Shown: positions 26,152-36,200, counted from the first letter of the stretch. The stretch is 64,000 nucleotides of DNA from Lineus longissimus (GCF_910592395.1 NC_088310.1:18671501-18735500), one strand, 5' to 3'. Made by a program: numbers and translations. The notes: generated by a model from the sequence alone, not told the origin.

Positions 26152-26549
26152 CGGCGTTGCGAAAACACTGAACGGAACGGAATAATGTTACGGAATAGGG
26201 TGAAAATCCGGTCTGTAGTTTATAACTAAGGTATTCCTCCGCGGGGAGCACTTAGAGGGAGTCCGGAGATGACTTTGCCAGGCCCACATTGTTCTACTCT
26301 AGCTCTGGTGCTACATAGCCAAGAAAAGTGTGATGAAACACAACAAACGTTGACCAAAGTTATAATTTTGTTGTGTTTTCATCAATCTTGCCGACAATTG
26401 TTAGTTTTTTGGGCGCTTAGCACCGGGCCATCACCCGGGGTTTACTGTAACGACAACAACAACAACTGGCATGATCATTACGGGGCGTCTGCAGACCATA
26501 TTCCGTAACATTATTCCGTTCCGTTCCGTTCCGTGTTTTCGCAACGCCG
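26152..26549. mobile_element. Non-autonomous TIR element, Mutator-like
   Basis: TIRs of about 50 bases start CGGCGTTGCGAAAACAC and run through GGAACGG repeats to AATGTTACGGAATA. They are flanked by a perfect 9-base target-site duplication TTTGTATTG (26143-26151 and 26550-26558). Long TIRs and a 9-base duplication fit Mutator-like elements. No transposase is encoded. A long internal palindrome (arms TGATGAAA-CACAACAAA, 26329-26390) is also present. Confidence 0.85.
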
Positions 26550-26709
26550 TTTGTATTGCTCGTGCGAAGGTCGCTTTAATGTTGATGAATTTGGGAAAAA
26601 CTAACAAATTGTCAGGTGGAGAATAAGATTACATAAATCGTGTTTATAGACATTGTCATGCTATCGGCATTTAATGGACTTAATCATTGTGTTGAACGAC
26701 TTCTATACA

Positions 26710-26716
26710 TATAAAA
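26710..26716 (+). promoter_or_regulatory. TATA box of gene A
   Basis: TATAAAA stands 76 bases before the gene A ATG, and the surrounding block (TTGAACGAC..TCTATACA, then CAGCACAGCCACA) is shared with gene B upstream of 29681. A start site near 26740 would give a 5'UTR of about 50 bases. Confidence 0.55.
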
Positions 26717-26791
26717 AAGGTAATTGGATACCAGCACAGCCACAAAAAGATACAGATAAAGCGCCGCGATAGAAGACCACTAAAAGACATC

Positions 26792-27613
26792 ATGAAGGCA
26801 GTCTTCCTGGTGAGTATTCCTTTACGTTACAGTTACAGTTTCCTCGGTTCAGACAGGGCCTCATTGTTCAAAAGAAGTTAAGTCAGAAACTTGGCATTGC
26901 CCCCTTCAAGTCCATTAGAAATAACATCAAGTTAAATCAATCGCCAATTTTGCGACTTATTTGATTAGAACAATTTGGCCCAAGTCTGCCATGTAAAAGC
27001 GTCAAAATGGTTTAAGTCCATCGTTATCATGTATCGTTCACTTCTGAAGCAATAACCATCGGGCACTTTTAAAAAAACGAAGTGGTTTGTACACAGCATG
27101 TCTGTTGTGTACGCAGCTGAACAAGTTAGTTTCAGCCACAGCATAACCGCGTCATCAATGACGTCAGCTGGAGAAAGAAAATGGCGGTTACCCCTTTGAT
27201 CTTTAAATAGACTTCTCACTTCGTTGGTCTTTGAAGTTATCTCACTCAGTAATTTCACTCCTTTGGTCTATACAGTCATCTCACTCTGTTGGTCCTTGTA
27301 TTACTAGTAGTCGTACTCTTTTGGTCTAGACTATACACAACAACCTGACTTGAAATTACAGTGCATGGAATATTCTCAAAAGGAACGTGCTTCACCTTTA
27401 CACAGACTGACGTCTCACTCGCGTTCTTATCTTCAGGTTATTCTCGCCATTGCGCTCGTTAGTGGTGCACACTTCCCCGAGACAATCGAGGAGAAGATAG
27501 AGTACTGCCTCAACCATTGTCACACCGTGTGTGGACGCATTGACAACCCGGTTGAGGCCGAGAAATGCACGAAATCATGCGATTGGCGATGCACTCCGCC
27601 ATCAGAAGCTTAG
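26792..27613 (+). CDS. Secreted six-cysteine mini-protein, gene A (two exons, 64 aa)
   Basis: Exon 1 (26792-26809) encodes MKAVFL; exon 2 (27437-27613) adds VILAIALVSG and the mature part. The intron is phase 0 with sites CTG|GTGAGT and CTTCAG. The join makes a 16-residue signal peptide, so the product is secreted. Mature cysteines fall at 30, 34, 38, 50, 54 and 58: CX3CX3C-X11-CX3CX3C. This suggests two short helices held by three disulfides, one heptad-like turn per CX3C. A TATA box lies 76-82 bases upstream and AATAAA 75 bases after the stop. Gene B, 2.9 kb downstream, is a paralogue. I do not recognise the family. Antimicrobial or venom-like roles are only suggested by size, secretion, cysteine pattern and rapid change. 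The 18-bp first exon is supported by its conservation in gene B. Confidence 0.85.
26858..26960. mobile_element. Fragment of the GGCCCTGGTTGTTCAAA family, in gene A intron
   Basis: GGGCCTCATTGTTCAAAAGA then AGTTAAGTCAGAAACTTGGC resembles the terminus of the MITE at 24207. The gene B intron has the matching fragment at 29744-29840, so the insertion predates the duplication. Confidence 0.5.
27215..27330 (+). repeat. Short degenerate precursor of the 26-bp array in gene A intron
   Basis: Four or five imperfect units (TCTCACTTCGTTGGTCTTTG, TTTCACTCCTTTGGTCTATA, CATCTCACTCTGTTGGTCCT, and one more). This is the unexpanded counterpart of the gene B array. Confidence 0.75.
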
Positions 27614-27687
27614 GCACTCCAGTAGGTGGGATGATTCAAAGATTCGGGTGAATGAAGAAGTATGATGGTTGTATTAGGATATAAGAA

Positions 27688-27693
27688 AATAAA
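27688..27693 (+). terminator. Polyadenylation signal AATAAA of gene A
   Basis: AATAAA stands 75 bases after the stop. The same position in gene B (31788-31793) reads AATATA. Confidence 0.7.
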
Positions 27694-27979
27694 TCGTTAC
27701 TAAAACTCTCGATAAATCTTCTTAACAGTGTGTATAAGTGCATACATGCTCAGTGGATCTTATACCCCATTAGCAGGTCGCGTAACCACTGTACAAGCGT
27801 GTCATAAGGGGACCCTACTTTACCTGCAGGAAGAACCTTCCAATGGCCTGCGTAACTGCGCTATAAAGTGACGGTCGTAACGGCAGTCATCATCATAATC
27901 ATCTTAAGCAGTTGCTTATTCGAACTAATGAACAACCTGAAAGTATTTTTACAATCAAAGGACTAAATCTCCCTCACGC

Positions 27980-28190
27980 CGACGGATGTCTCGGCCTCTT
28001 TCTCCTCACTTGTCCTCTTCAGGTTGTTCTCGCCATTGCGCTCGTGAGGCATGGTCACTGAGGACTTGAAAAGAGAGAGTACCGCCTTGACCATAATTGT
28101 CACACTGCGTGTGGACGTATAGAAAACCCTTGTGAGGCCAAGGATGGATGCGAATGGAAATGCACTCGGCAATCAGATGCTTATACACTC
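27980..28190 (+). pseudogene. Broken exon 2 of a third six-cysteine gene
   Basis: A sequence like exon 2 of genes A and B follows an intact acceptor (GTCCTCTTCAG, exon from 28023): VVLAIALV is readable, then frame is lost and a TGA appears. Downstream, pieces matching the CNHCHT-CG and CEW-CT parts are still visible in shifted frames, with a cysteine block deleted. No MKAVFL exon is found between gene A and this copy, so it is a truncated remnant. Confidence 0.75.
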
Positions 28191-28528
28191 TTAGTAAAAA
28201 CAGATAAGTGGTTATTCCTAATGCATCAACTGTGAAATTAGCTTAAAGAAGTGAGGCTAACCATCAAAATTAGAAAAAAAACACCCTTTAAAGTGGTTAA
28301 GAATTATCATTTCGATAGTTAAAACAACACATTTCACAGTTGGTGCAATCGGAACTACCTGTACTTAGTAGTTATTTTTACAAGTTAATTTCAAGAGTGT
28401 AGGAGCTCACGTTGAACATCCTCTTGCAAACAGGGCCTACAACACGACTTTTCATTACGCAGGTTTCCGTTGAGGGAGCATTTAAGTATGTATCGCGTGA
28501 AATGGCCTGATATTGTTAGGATGACGTT
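28191..28528. other. Spacer between the broken exon and unit B
   Basis: No ORF. An imperfect inverted repeat around GCATCAACTGTGAAAT / ATTTCACAGTTGGTGC (28221-28346) suggests another small decayed TIR element. Confidence 0.4.
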
Positions 28529-29610
28529 GAATGACTGAGACTCTGTAACTGAGGTATCGGGGAGATGAAAAATAACCTCAAATATTAGTAAAATCTAGAT
28601 CTTCTTTTTTGTGTCATACTGAACTTCCAGCGGTATTGCCTTAGCAGCCTCCGCCCCTTGTCTCTAGCAGCTGAGCAATGTCAAATACAATGAGGATCAA
28701 GGTGTATTGTGTCAGATGGACGCATAACTTAAAGGACCATTGGTATTATTAAGGGCAATATTACCCAGCTGTCGCTGCCCAGTCACCTCATATTCTACAT
28801 AGGTAGTTTCCATTGCAAAATAAAACGAAAAATTCAAAATCTGACTGAATTATCACGCTTTTTCGATGTTGACGCCGATTCGACTCGAGTTAGCTCCCAT
28901 GTGGAACGATGCACTAGTTAGGCACTTCCTGGAGCCATGGATCTACCCTGAGACGTCTTGGTGCTGATATCGATTTTTCCGCGGGGTGACTTGAACTCGA
29001 ATCTCGGCGTGCATTCACGTGACGGGAAAGGACTTTCGCGCCAGGACTTGTGCGCACTAAAAATATCGAATAAGCGTTTTTTCTACTGTCTATTTAAAGA
29101 GCTGGAACAAAATTGAAAAAGCATCAAACACGTATAGAAAAATAGTTTACTGATAAACCAGAGGAAGAACAAACATACTGCAATAAAAAGCCGACCATTC
29201 CTTTAAACGATGAAAATGTCCATGTCAGAAACAGACACTTAAAGGAGCACGCCGTTCGTAATTACTTGTGGTCCAGTTAAATAGAAATCCATTAATACAC
29301 AACGCCGTAGTGCAGGTATTATGTGTACAAATTTCTTTAAACTTTGTACTCATAGTATTTGTGTATCTGTCTACACAATGAGAATGTTGAAATTTATCTT
29401 TAATACCTATTTCCGCAATTGGACATTTTTAAATTCAATTACAAATTCAAGATCTTTAACTAACGGCGTAGGCTTTTAATGTTGATGGATTTGGGAAAAA
29501 CTAACAAATCATCAGGTGGAGAAATAAGACAACACACAGCGTGTCTATTGACATTGTCAAGCTATTGACGTTGTCATGCTATTGACATTAAGTTGAACGA
29601 CGTTCTATAC

Positions 29611-29620
29611 ACTTAAAAGG
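29611..29620 (+). promoter_or_regulatory. Degenerate TATA-like box of gene B
   Basis: The gene A block TACATATAAAAAAGG corresponds to TACACTTAAAAGG here, so the TATAAA core is lost although the flanks match. Gene B may use a weaker or different core promoter. Confidence 0.4.
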
Positions 29621-29680
29621 TCAGTAGATATCAGCACAGCCACAGAAATATCAAGCGATAGAAGACCACAAAAAAACATC

Positions 29681-31718
29681 ATGAAGGCAGTCTTCCTGGT
29701 GAGTTTTTCTTTGCATCACAGTTGCGGTTTCCTCGGTTCAGACAAGGCCTCATCGTTCAAAAGAACTCAGTAAATTGGCATTGCCACTTCAAGCCCATTA
29801 CAGTTGACGCCAAGTTTCATTAAGCGTTAATTTGGCCCAAGTCTGCCATGTAAGTGCTAAAATGATTTAAGTCCATCGTTATCATTTAAGCAATTCAACA
29901 TCGGACACTTTAAAAAAGAGCCTGAGCATGCAGTGTTTAGCTTATGGCAATGTCTTTCCGTGGTTTTCGTAATAGGTCCTTTTTGGTGCTTTAAGAGGGC
30001 GATGTCTTTCCGTTGTTTTCGTGATAGGTCCTTTTTGGTGCTTTAAGAGGGCGATGTCTTTCCGTTGTTTTCGTGATAGGTCCTTTTTGGTGCTTTAAGA
30101 GGGCGATGTCTTTCCGTTGTTTTCGTGATAGGTCCTATTTGGTGCTTTAAGAGGGCGATGTCTTTCCGTTGTTTTCGTGATAGGTCCTATTTGGTGCTTT
30201 AAGAGGGCGATGTCTTTCCGTTGTTTTCGTGATAGGTCCTATTTGGTGCTTTAAGAGGGCAATGTCTTTCCGTTGTTTTCGTGATAGGTCCTATTTGGTG
30301 CTTTAAGAGGGCAATGTCTTTCCGTGGTTTTCGTCGTGATAGGTCCTATTTGGTGCTTTTAGAGGGCAATGTCTTTCCGTGGTTTTCGTGATAGGTCCTA
30401 TTTGGTGCTGTAAGCGGGAAATCCAACATTACGATTTGACGCCGGGTTGCTGGTCACCCCATCTTACTTCTCGTATTGGCCAATCAGATTGGAGTGTACT
30501 CGATCACGGCGAACATGCACATTTTGAGTAAGTGACGTCTGATTGGCCAGCACCTGATTTAGTCGTACAATGTACAAATTCCGATTTAAAGAAATGAGAG
30601 AATGGAAATCCTGTAAACTTTATAGTATTCTGCAGTCCTTTGTTCTTTGTAGTAATCACACTCCTTTGGTGTTTATAATTATAGTAATCTCACTCCTTTG
30701 GTCTTTGTAGTAATCTCACTCCTTTGGTCTTTGTAGCAATCTCACTCCTTTGGTCTTTGTAAGCAATCTCACTCCTTTGGTCTTTGTAGCAATCTCACTC
30801 CTTTGGTCTTTGTAGCAATCTCACTCCTTTGGTCTTTGTAAGCAATCTCACTCCTTTGGTCTTTGTAGCAATCTCACTCCTTTGGTCTTTGTAGCAATCT
30901 CACTCCTTTGGTCTTTGTAGCAATCTCACTCCTTTGGTCTTTGTAAGCAATCTCACTCCTTTGGTCTTTGTAGCAATCTCACTCCTTTGGTCTTTGTAAG
31001 CAATCTCACTCCTTTGGTCTTTGTAAGCAATCTCACTCCTTTGGTCTTTGTAGCAATCTCACTCCTTTGGTCTTTGTAGCAATCTCACTCCTTTGGTCTT
31101 TGTAGCAATCTCACTCCTTTGGTCTTTGTAGCAATCTCACTCCTTTGGTCTTTGTAGCAATGTCACTCCTTTGGTCTTTGTAGCAATCTCACTCCTTTAG
31201 TCTTTGTAGCAATCTCACTCCTTTGGTCTTTGTAAGCAATCTCACTCCTTTGGTCTTTGTAGCAATCTCACTCCTTTGGTCTTTGTAGCAATCTCACTCC
31301 TTTGGTCTTTGTAAGCAATCTCACTCCTTTGGTCTTTGTAGCAATCTCACTCCTTTGGTCTTTGTAGCAATATCACTCCTTTTGTCATTGTAGTCATCTC
31401 CTTCTGTCTAACCATAGATCACAATCTGACTTGAAATAATAGAGTAGGACATATTCTCAAAAGAAACGTACTTCACTTTCTCACAGACTGACATCTCACT
31501 CTCGTTCCCCTCTTCAGGTTATTCTCGCCATTGCGCTCGTTAGTGGTGAAAAAGTCCCCGAGACAACCGAGGAGAAGATAGAGTACTGCCTCAACCATTG
31601 TCAAGAAGTGTGTGGAAATATACTGAACCCATTTACGGCCGAGGAATGCTCAGGTTCATGCGACGAGCGATGCACTCCGCCCACGACTCCGCCACCTGAA
31701 ATTGAGGAGCTCGACTAG
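29681..31718 (+). CDS. Secreted six-cysteine mini-protein, gene B (two exons, 72 aa)
   Basis: Exon 1 (29681-29698) again encodes MKAVFL; exon 2 (31518-31718) gives an identical signal peptide core, then EKVPETTEEKIEYCLNHC and the same CX3CX3C-X11-CX3CX3C frame. Its C-terminus is longer and acidic and proline-rich (TTPPPEIEELD). Compared with gene A, aligned exon-2 codons differ by 14 replacements and only about 4 silent changes, while all six cysteines are kept. The intron is 1819 bases against 627 in gene A; two minisatellites account for the difference. The proximal promoter is similar to gene A but the TATA-like box reads ACTTAAAAGG. The polyadenylation signal has become AATATA. Function unknown. 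Confidence 0.85.
29744..29840. mobile_element. Fragment of the GGCCCTGGTTGTTCAAA family, in gene B intron
   Basis: AAGGCCTCATCGTTCAAAAG and GACGCCAAGTTTCATTAAGC; orthologous to the fragment in gene A's intron. Confidence 0.45.
29947..30410 (+). repeat. 52-bp minisatellite, 9 copies, in gene B intron
   Basis: Unit begins GCGATGTCTTTCCGTTGTTT and ends TTGGTGCTTTAAGAGG. Copies are near identical and fall into sub-types (CCTTTTT then CCTATTT; TTG versus TGG). The eighth has a 3-base CGT insertion. This indicates recent unequal exchange or slippage. Confidence 0.92.
30651..31390 (+). repeat. 26-bp minisatellite, about 28 copies, in gene B intron
   Basis: Unit CAATCTCACTCCTTTGGTCT plus TTGTAG, with a 27-base variant carrying GTAAGC. 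Gene A's intron has only about four degenerate copies at the same place (27215-27330). The array ends about 130 bases before exon 2. Confidence 0.93.
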
Positions 31719-31787
31719 GTGGGGATGATTCAACGATTTGGGTGTATTAAAATAGATTAATCTGATGGCTGTATTAGGATAGAAGAA

Positions 31788-31793
31788 AATATA
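31788..31793 (+). terminator. Variant polyadenylation signal AATATA of gene B
   Basis: It aligns with the AATAAA of gene A within a conserved block (GAAAATA-ATCGTTACTAAAACTC). AATATA is a known but weaker signal variant. Confidence 0.5.
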
Positions 31794-31920
31794 TCGTTAC
31801 TAAAACTCTAGAAAAATCTTCTTAATTAATTGTGTGTATTTGTGCATAGGTGACCAGTGGATCTTCTAGCCCCTTAATAGCAGGCCGCGTAACCACTGTG
31901 TACAAGCGCGTCTTCTAAAA

Positions 31921-32266
31921 TTACACCACCTGAAAATGGACCACCAATCTTGGTTCGGGAACCAATGCCGCACCATCGAAAATCCACCTAGCGCTTACAC
32001 CAGCGCTGCAGCTAGTTATAAAATCCGGCTACAGATGGCGCGCAAACAATAAATTGCATGCGCAGAAAGCGCCATTTCGAAAGCGCCGCCTGGAGCCGAA
32101 CCATCTAACTAGCTAATTGCCGAACCAAGCCGGGCGAATTTGGACCATCAAGCTTGGTGGGACAAATTCGCTCGGCAATTTGTATCGGCAATGGATTGCC
32201 GAACCAATTTGTCGCGGCAATGTGGTGGTGTAAGTGCAATTGGTCCACCAATATTTCGTGGTGTAA
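31921..32266. mobile_element. TIR element with TTACACCAC ends, in unit B
   Basis: It starts TTACACCACCTGAAAATGG and ends with the mirror ATATTTCGTGGTGTAA; inner parts also pair (GGACCACCAA with TTGGTCCACCAA). It is GC-richer than its surroundings and has nested internal repeats around CCGAACCAAG. Unit A has no counterpart at this point. No ORF of interest. Confidence 0.7.
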
Positions 32267-32639
32267 GCGCAGCTTATGTAACTGCGCTATAAAATGACTG
32301 CCGCACAACGAGGAGATGCTTATTCGAGCTAATGAACAACCTGAAAGTATATTCTACAATAGCCATTGAATGAATGAAAATGAAATGCAATGACCAACGC
32401 GTCCGTCGTGTTAGGTGATCAGGAGATGTTCCATTCCAGGCCGAGCGAAGTGACAAATGTTTCAGTCCGTAGATACGATGACGGGGTTGCCATGAAAAAG
32501 TAAAAATATCCCCTACCCGCCAATTTACACTTTGGCTCATCCTCGTCCCAGTGTTGGGCCTATAGCAAATATCACTGCTATGGACACTACAGTGGTGCTC
32601 CGGCGCGAGGCCAGATGGTTCTTATGATGTGCGCACAAT

Positions 32640-32733
32640 CTGTTTTGTAATGTTGGAATACGCTTGGACATTCAATGCAGTGTTCGCGTAAAGAAGAGTA
32701 CTAGCTGAAAAATCTTCTCCGTCGAAAAGAAAG
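32640..32733 (+). other. Probable 5' untranslated exon of the guanylate cyclase
   Basis: A strong donor (AAAG|GTGAGT, GT at 32734) lies 317 bases upstream of the acceptor TTCTTTCTAG that opens coding exon 1 at 33051. This implies a leader exon ending at 32733. Its 5' limit is unknown and I see no TATA box. The start given here is only approximate. Confidence 0.45.
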
Positions 32734-33050
32734 GTGAGTCATTCTTACACTTATTCATCGTGGGGCCAAAACCTAACAGCTCTTTAGGATAAGATATCAC
32801 AAATTAAAAGAAGTCTTATTATCTGCTACACTTTTCATCGTTCAGTTCATTGAGTGTTTTTTCATTTGTCCTTATCAAAAACATAATTGAAAGAACGGGG
32901 CCACGTTAGGTTTTGGTGGAAGTGTTCCTGGTGGCCATTTCTAGTAGTAAAAAGACGTTATGCCCTTTGCAATCTCAGAGCCTTGTGTGTCACGATGTCG
33001 GCACCGTTGCATAGCCGAAATGTATAACGTTTTATGACATTTCTTTCTAG

Positions 33051-33274
33051 CCGAAAGACAAAGTTCAGAATGGCATGGTTAATGAACAAACACCGTGGGG
33101 CGAATAGGATCACACCAGATTCCAAAGATCAAGCCCTCGACTCGCCGCAGAGGAAGAAGAGCAATGGCAGTCTCATGTCATCATTCAACTCTCTGACACC
33201 TTCGCAGTTGGATGTGGCTATTGTGGACATGTTACACATGAGGAAACCGAATCGGTTCTTTGGTCTTTGCCAAG
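33051..33274 (+). other. Guanylate cyclase exon 1 (5'UTR end plus cytoplasmic N-terminus)
   Basis: It follows acceptor TTCTTTCTAG. The ATG at 33070 opens a basic, Ser-rich cytoplasmic tail with no recognised domain (residues 1-68). It ends CAAG|GTAATT with one base of a split glycine codon. Confidence 0.85.
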
Positions 33275-36200
33275 GTAATTTGTGGTGGTGAAGAAGATAA
33301 TTTCATGTAACTTTGCTTTTTCTCTTTCATTTAAACCAAATAAACTTAACGTTTAGTTAAAGTTAACGCTCTGAGGGTCACAGGAGAAAAGTAATGGCGA
33401 TAAACGACCATTATAATTTCTTTGCAAAACGGAATAATCCTAACTGCTGATCAGTTGGATTTCCTCTTCGGTTGATGTACAGAAAAAGTCAAGACGTACA
33501 GTTTATATATATATATATTTTATTAACGCGTCACCTTTTACAAAAAGCCAGCCTGCAAAGGCTTACGAGACACAATAATTCATAATTTGTAAACGGGAGC
33601 GCAACATGTCGACCGCGGCAAAGGGAGGGGTGGTCCGACCATACACGACTTATTCTACTTAAGATTTGAGGCGGTTTATTTACGCATTTGGTAGATGAGT
33701 CGTATATAGCTAGCTACACGTCCTGCCACTGCCGGACTCGACAGAAGCGCATTCAGTCCACCGCTCCGGTCCATGGAACCAACATTTTCACCAATATCCA
33801 ACAGCAAGTCCACCCGCTCTCGGCTATATTTTGTACACTCCAAAAGAAAATGGAACTCATCTTCCACTTTTTCATCACCACAGTTCTTACAGGTTCTATT
33901 TTCAAGCGGCACACCCCGATATCGTCCTAATTCTATACCTAGAGGGAATGTACCGTTACGCATTCTTGCTATTGTAGACCTACTTGCCCTACTTCCTGTT
34001 TTAACAACTTAAACGTTCGTAGTTTTGGCATGTTCACCACCTCATTTTTCCATTTAACCACATAATTTGCCATGAGAGCGTCCCTTATCCGGCCTGAATG
34101 TTTTTATTTCCACGTCTGTTATGGTCTCTTCCAGGTAATCCTATTACCAAGAGAGGCAAGAGAATTCAGATGATGAAGGTGATAGCCATCGTCATGATCC
34201 CCATCATAGTCCTGCTAGGCCTAACGACGAATATCTTTGCAACGAAGATAAACAGCCATTTACAGGTGTCGTCTCTCAGGCAGATTGTGGTTTTTAGGTA
34301 GGTATCATCATAGCGCATCGCAGATTGTGGTTTAGGTATCATCATCATAGTGGGCCGCCGATTGTGGTTTCGGTATGATCATCATAGTGGGCCGCAGATT
34401 GTGCTTTCGGTATCATAATAGCAGATCGCAGATTGTGATATTTGGGTAGTTATCATTGTAGCCAACCTGAACTATGTTGGTCTTCACGATCACGAAGAAT
34501 ACTCTCTGCTTCCATCATGCTTTTAGCATTTCATGCCGTTGCACGTGCCCGCACACACGTATTGCCGCTTGCCGGTGCACGCTTATTTCGGCGAAAGATC
34601 GAAATACGGCATTAGATACAGACATACCAGTATCTCGAATCCCGGTGTCGCATTTTGCTATCCCCGATTGCGTTGCTCAGCAAACGCCATCTTAGAACAA
34701 GAAGCAATGTTATTGATAGACATATTCGCAACTGCGGTGCCAAGTGCTTCAATGACTCAACTACCAAGCCAAATGGTCGAAGCGGCGCAAACTGAGTATT
34801 TTATCATGTATTTTTGTCTTTCAGTATAGAACTTGGTGACGTTCTTCACAACTTACAGCGAGAACGTGACATGAGCGCCCTCTACGTCAGCGACATTGCC
34901 CCGGAAGAAGCCAAGAACCTTCTTATCCAGCGGTACCCTGTCAGCGACCGCGCACTGATGAACATGTCCTTCTGGCCAGCGGACAACAAACTCGCCGATA
35001 CCAGGGCGGAATTCACCACCAAGGAAAGGTTCATGAACTACTTGAACAGACACCGATACGAGTTAGACACGCTAAACACCACAGTGAAAAGCGAATTGAG
35101 TTTCTACGCAGAGGTCATCCATGTTATTTTCAATTGGCTGGTTGCCAGCGTTACTGACGTGGGTTCCGGTTCTGTCTGGAAGCCATTGACTGCGTATCTG
35201 GAGATTATCTACGCTATAGAGAATTTCGGTTTGGAGAGAGCTTATGGAGCTATCTTTTTCACCCAGGGAAGATTTGATAATTTTGATGAGTATTTGGTGT
35301 TCATGCAGAGTCAAGAAACTGGAAATGTCACTTTCGAATCGGCGCGGTATTATTCTGATTTGGTGCAGGTAAGATACTTTCTCTAACTGCTCACTAACGT
35401 TTACGAAGCTTCACAACTTAAAATGACAGTAGGCATGTTTCACAGCCCTTAGGTAAGCCTACAAACTACGAAGTATGATATCTTGTTGGCGTCCATTCCT
35501 TCGAGATTTATTTGTCGATGAAGCGACATTCGGAATAGAATACGACACTTCGGAACTTCGGTCCCGGATATGACGATGGTAGAGTTTGCGACATGACCTC
35601 TAACGCATACATTGTTTCTCCTTCAAAGATTATTGTATGATTTACGTTATTTGCCAGCTCTGTGAGCTGATTCCGAAGTTCCGCAGTGTCGTATTTAGGA
35701 CGAGGAATCGGCGGGGCGACTATGGCAAGCCAAAGCGGAATTTATTCAAGACCGTGGAATTACTATTCAAGAAGTTAAATATATGTTCAAGACCAAAATA
35801 TGTTCAATCCTGAATCAAATATTGTCAACCTTGAATCAAATATTGTCAACCTTGAATCAAATATTGTCAACCTTGAACAAAATATATTCAACCTTGAACA
35901 AAATATATTCAACCTTGAACAAAATATATTCAAGACTCACGTGACCATATTCAAGACGCACGTGACCACAAAAATTGATGGCGTAGTTGCTCATGTTTTG
36001 ATGCTTTACGGACTTTCCCGAACCCGCGTCCGGACTTTCCCGAACCCATGGTACTTGTGTTACGTTTCGGAGCTCGAATTGTTCGCACGAGGTTTTGACG
36101 CATGGTTGTACACGTACCTAGCCGCCTACACCTGACATGTACTGTAATCCTACACATCATGACATGGATGCCGAGTGAATGTCAGAGTCGATACATGTTT

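Larger units (their letters stand above)
25571..27960 (+). repeat. Segmental duplication, unit A
   Basis: Matches unit B (28529-32360) in direct orientation through blocks 25571-25815/28529-28735 and 29205-29240, 26573-26660/29477-29560, the gene itself, and 27600-27950/31700-32350. Divergence is moderate and each unit has its own insertions: a MULE-like element here, a different TIR element in unit B. Confidence 0.85.
28529..32360 (+). repeat. Segmental duplication, unit B
   Basis: Direct repeat of unit A starting at GAATGACTGAGACTCTGT. It is longer because of the gene B intron arrays and a TIR element at 31921-32266. Homology resumes after that element (AACTGCGCTATAAA, then GAACAACCTGAAAGTAT), matching unit A near 27855 and 27930. 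Confidence 0.85.

Noticed and set aside
30651-31390. CRISPR-like array of regularly spaced repeats
   Set aside because: Units are contiguous 26-27-bp copies with no unique spacers, in a eukaryotic intron; it is a minisatellite.
33034-33069. ATG at 33034 as start of the cyclase
   Set aside because: It lies in the intron upstream of acceptor TTCTTTCTAG; the first exonic ATG in frame is at 33070.
34814-34824. Taking the long frame at 34814 as a separate gene start
   Set aside because: The first codons lie in the polypyrimidine tract and acceptor of cyclase exon 3; the frame joins exon 2 through a split Ser codon.
35800-36135. Heptad-repeat protein frame (NIVNLES / NIFNLEQ) at 35800 and its mirror at 36330-36647
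   Set aside because: It is the translation of 21-bp subrepeats in a fold-back element; similar frames arise on both strands of an intron.
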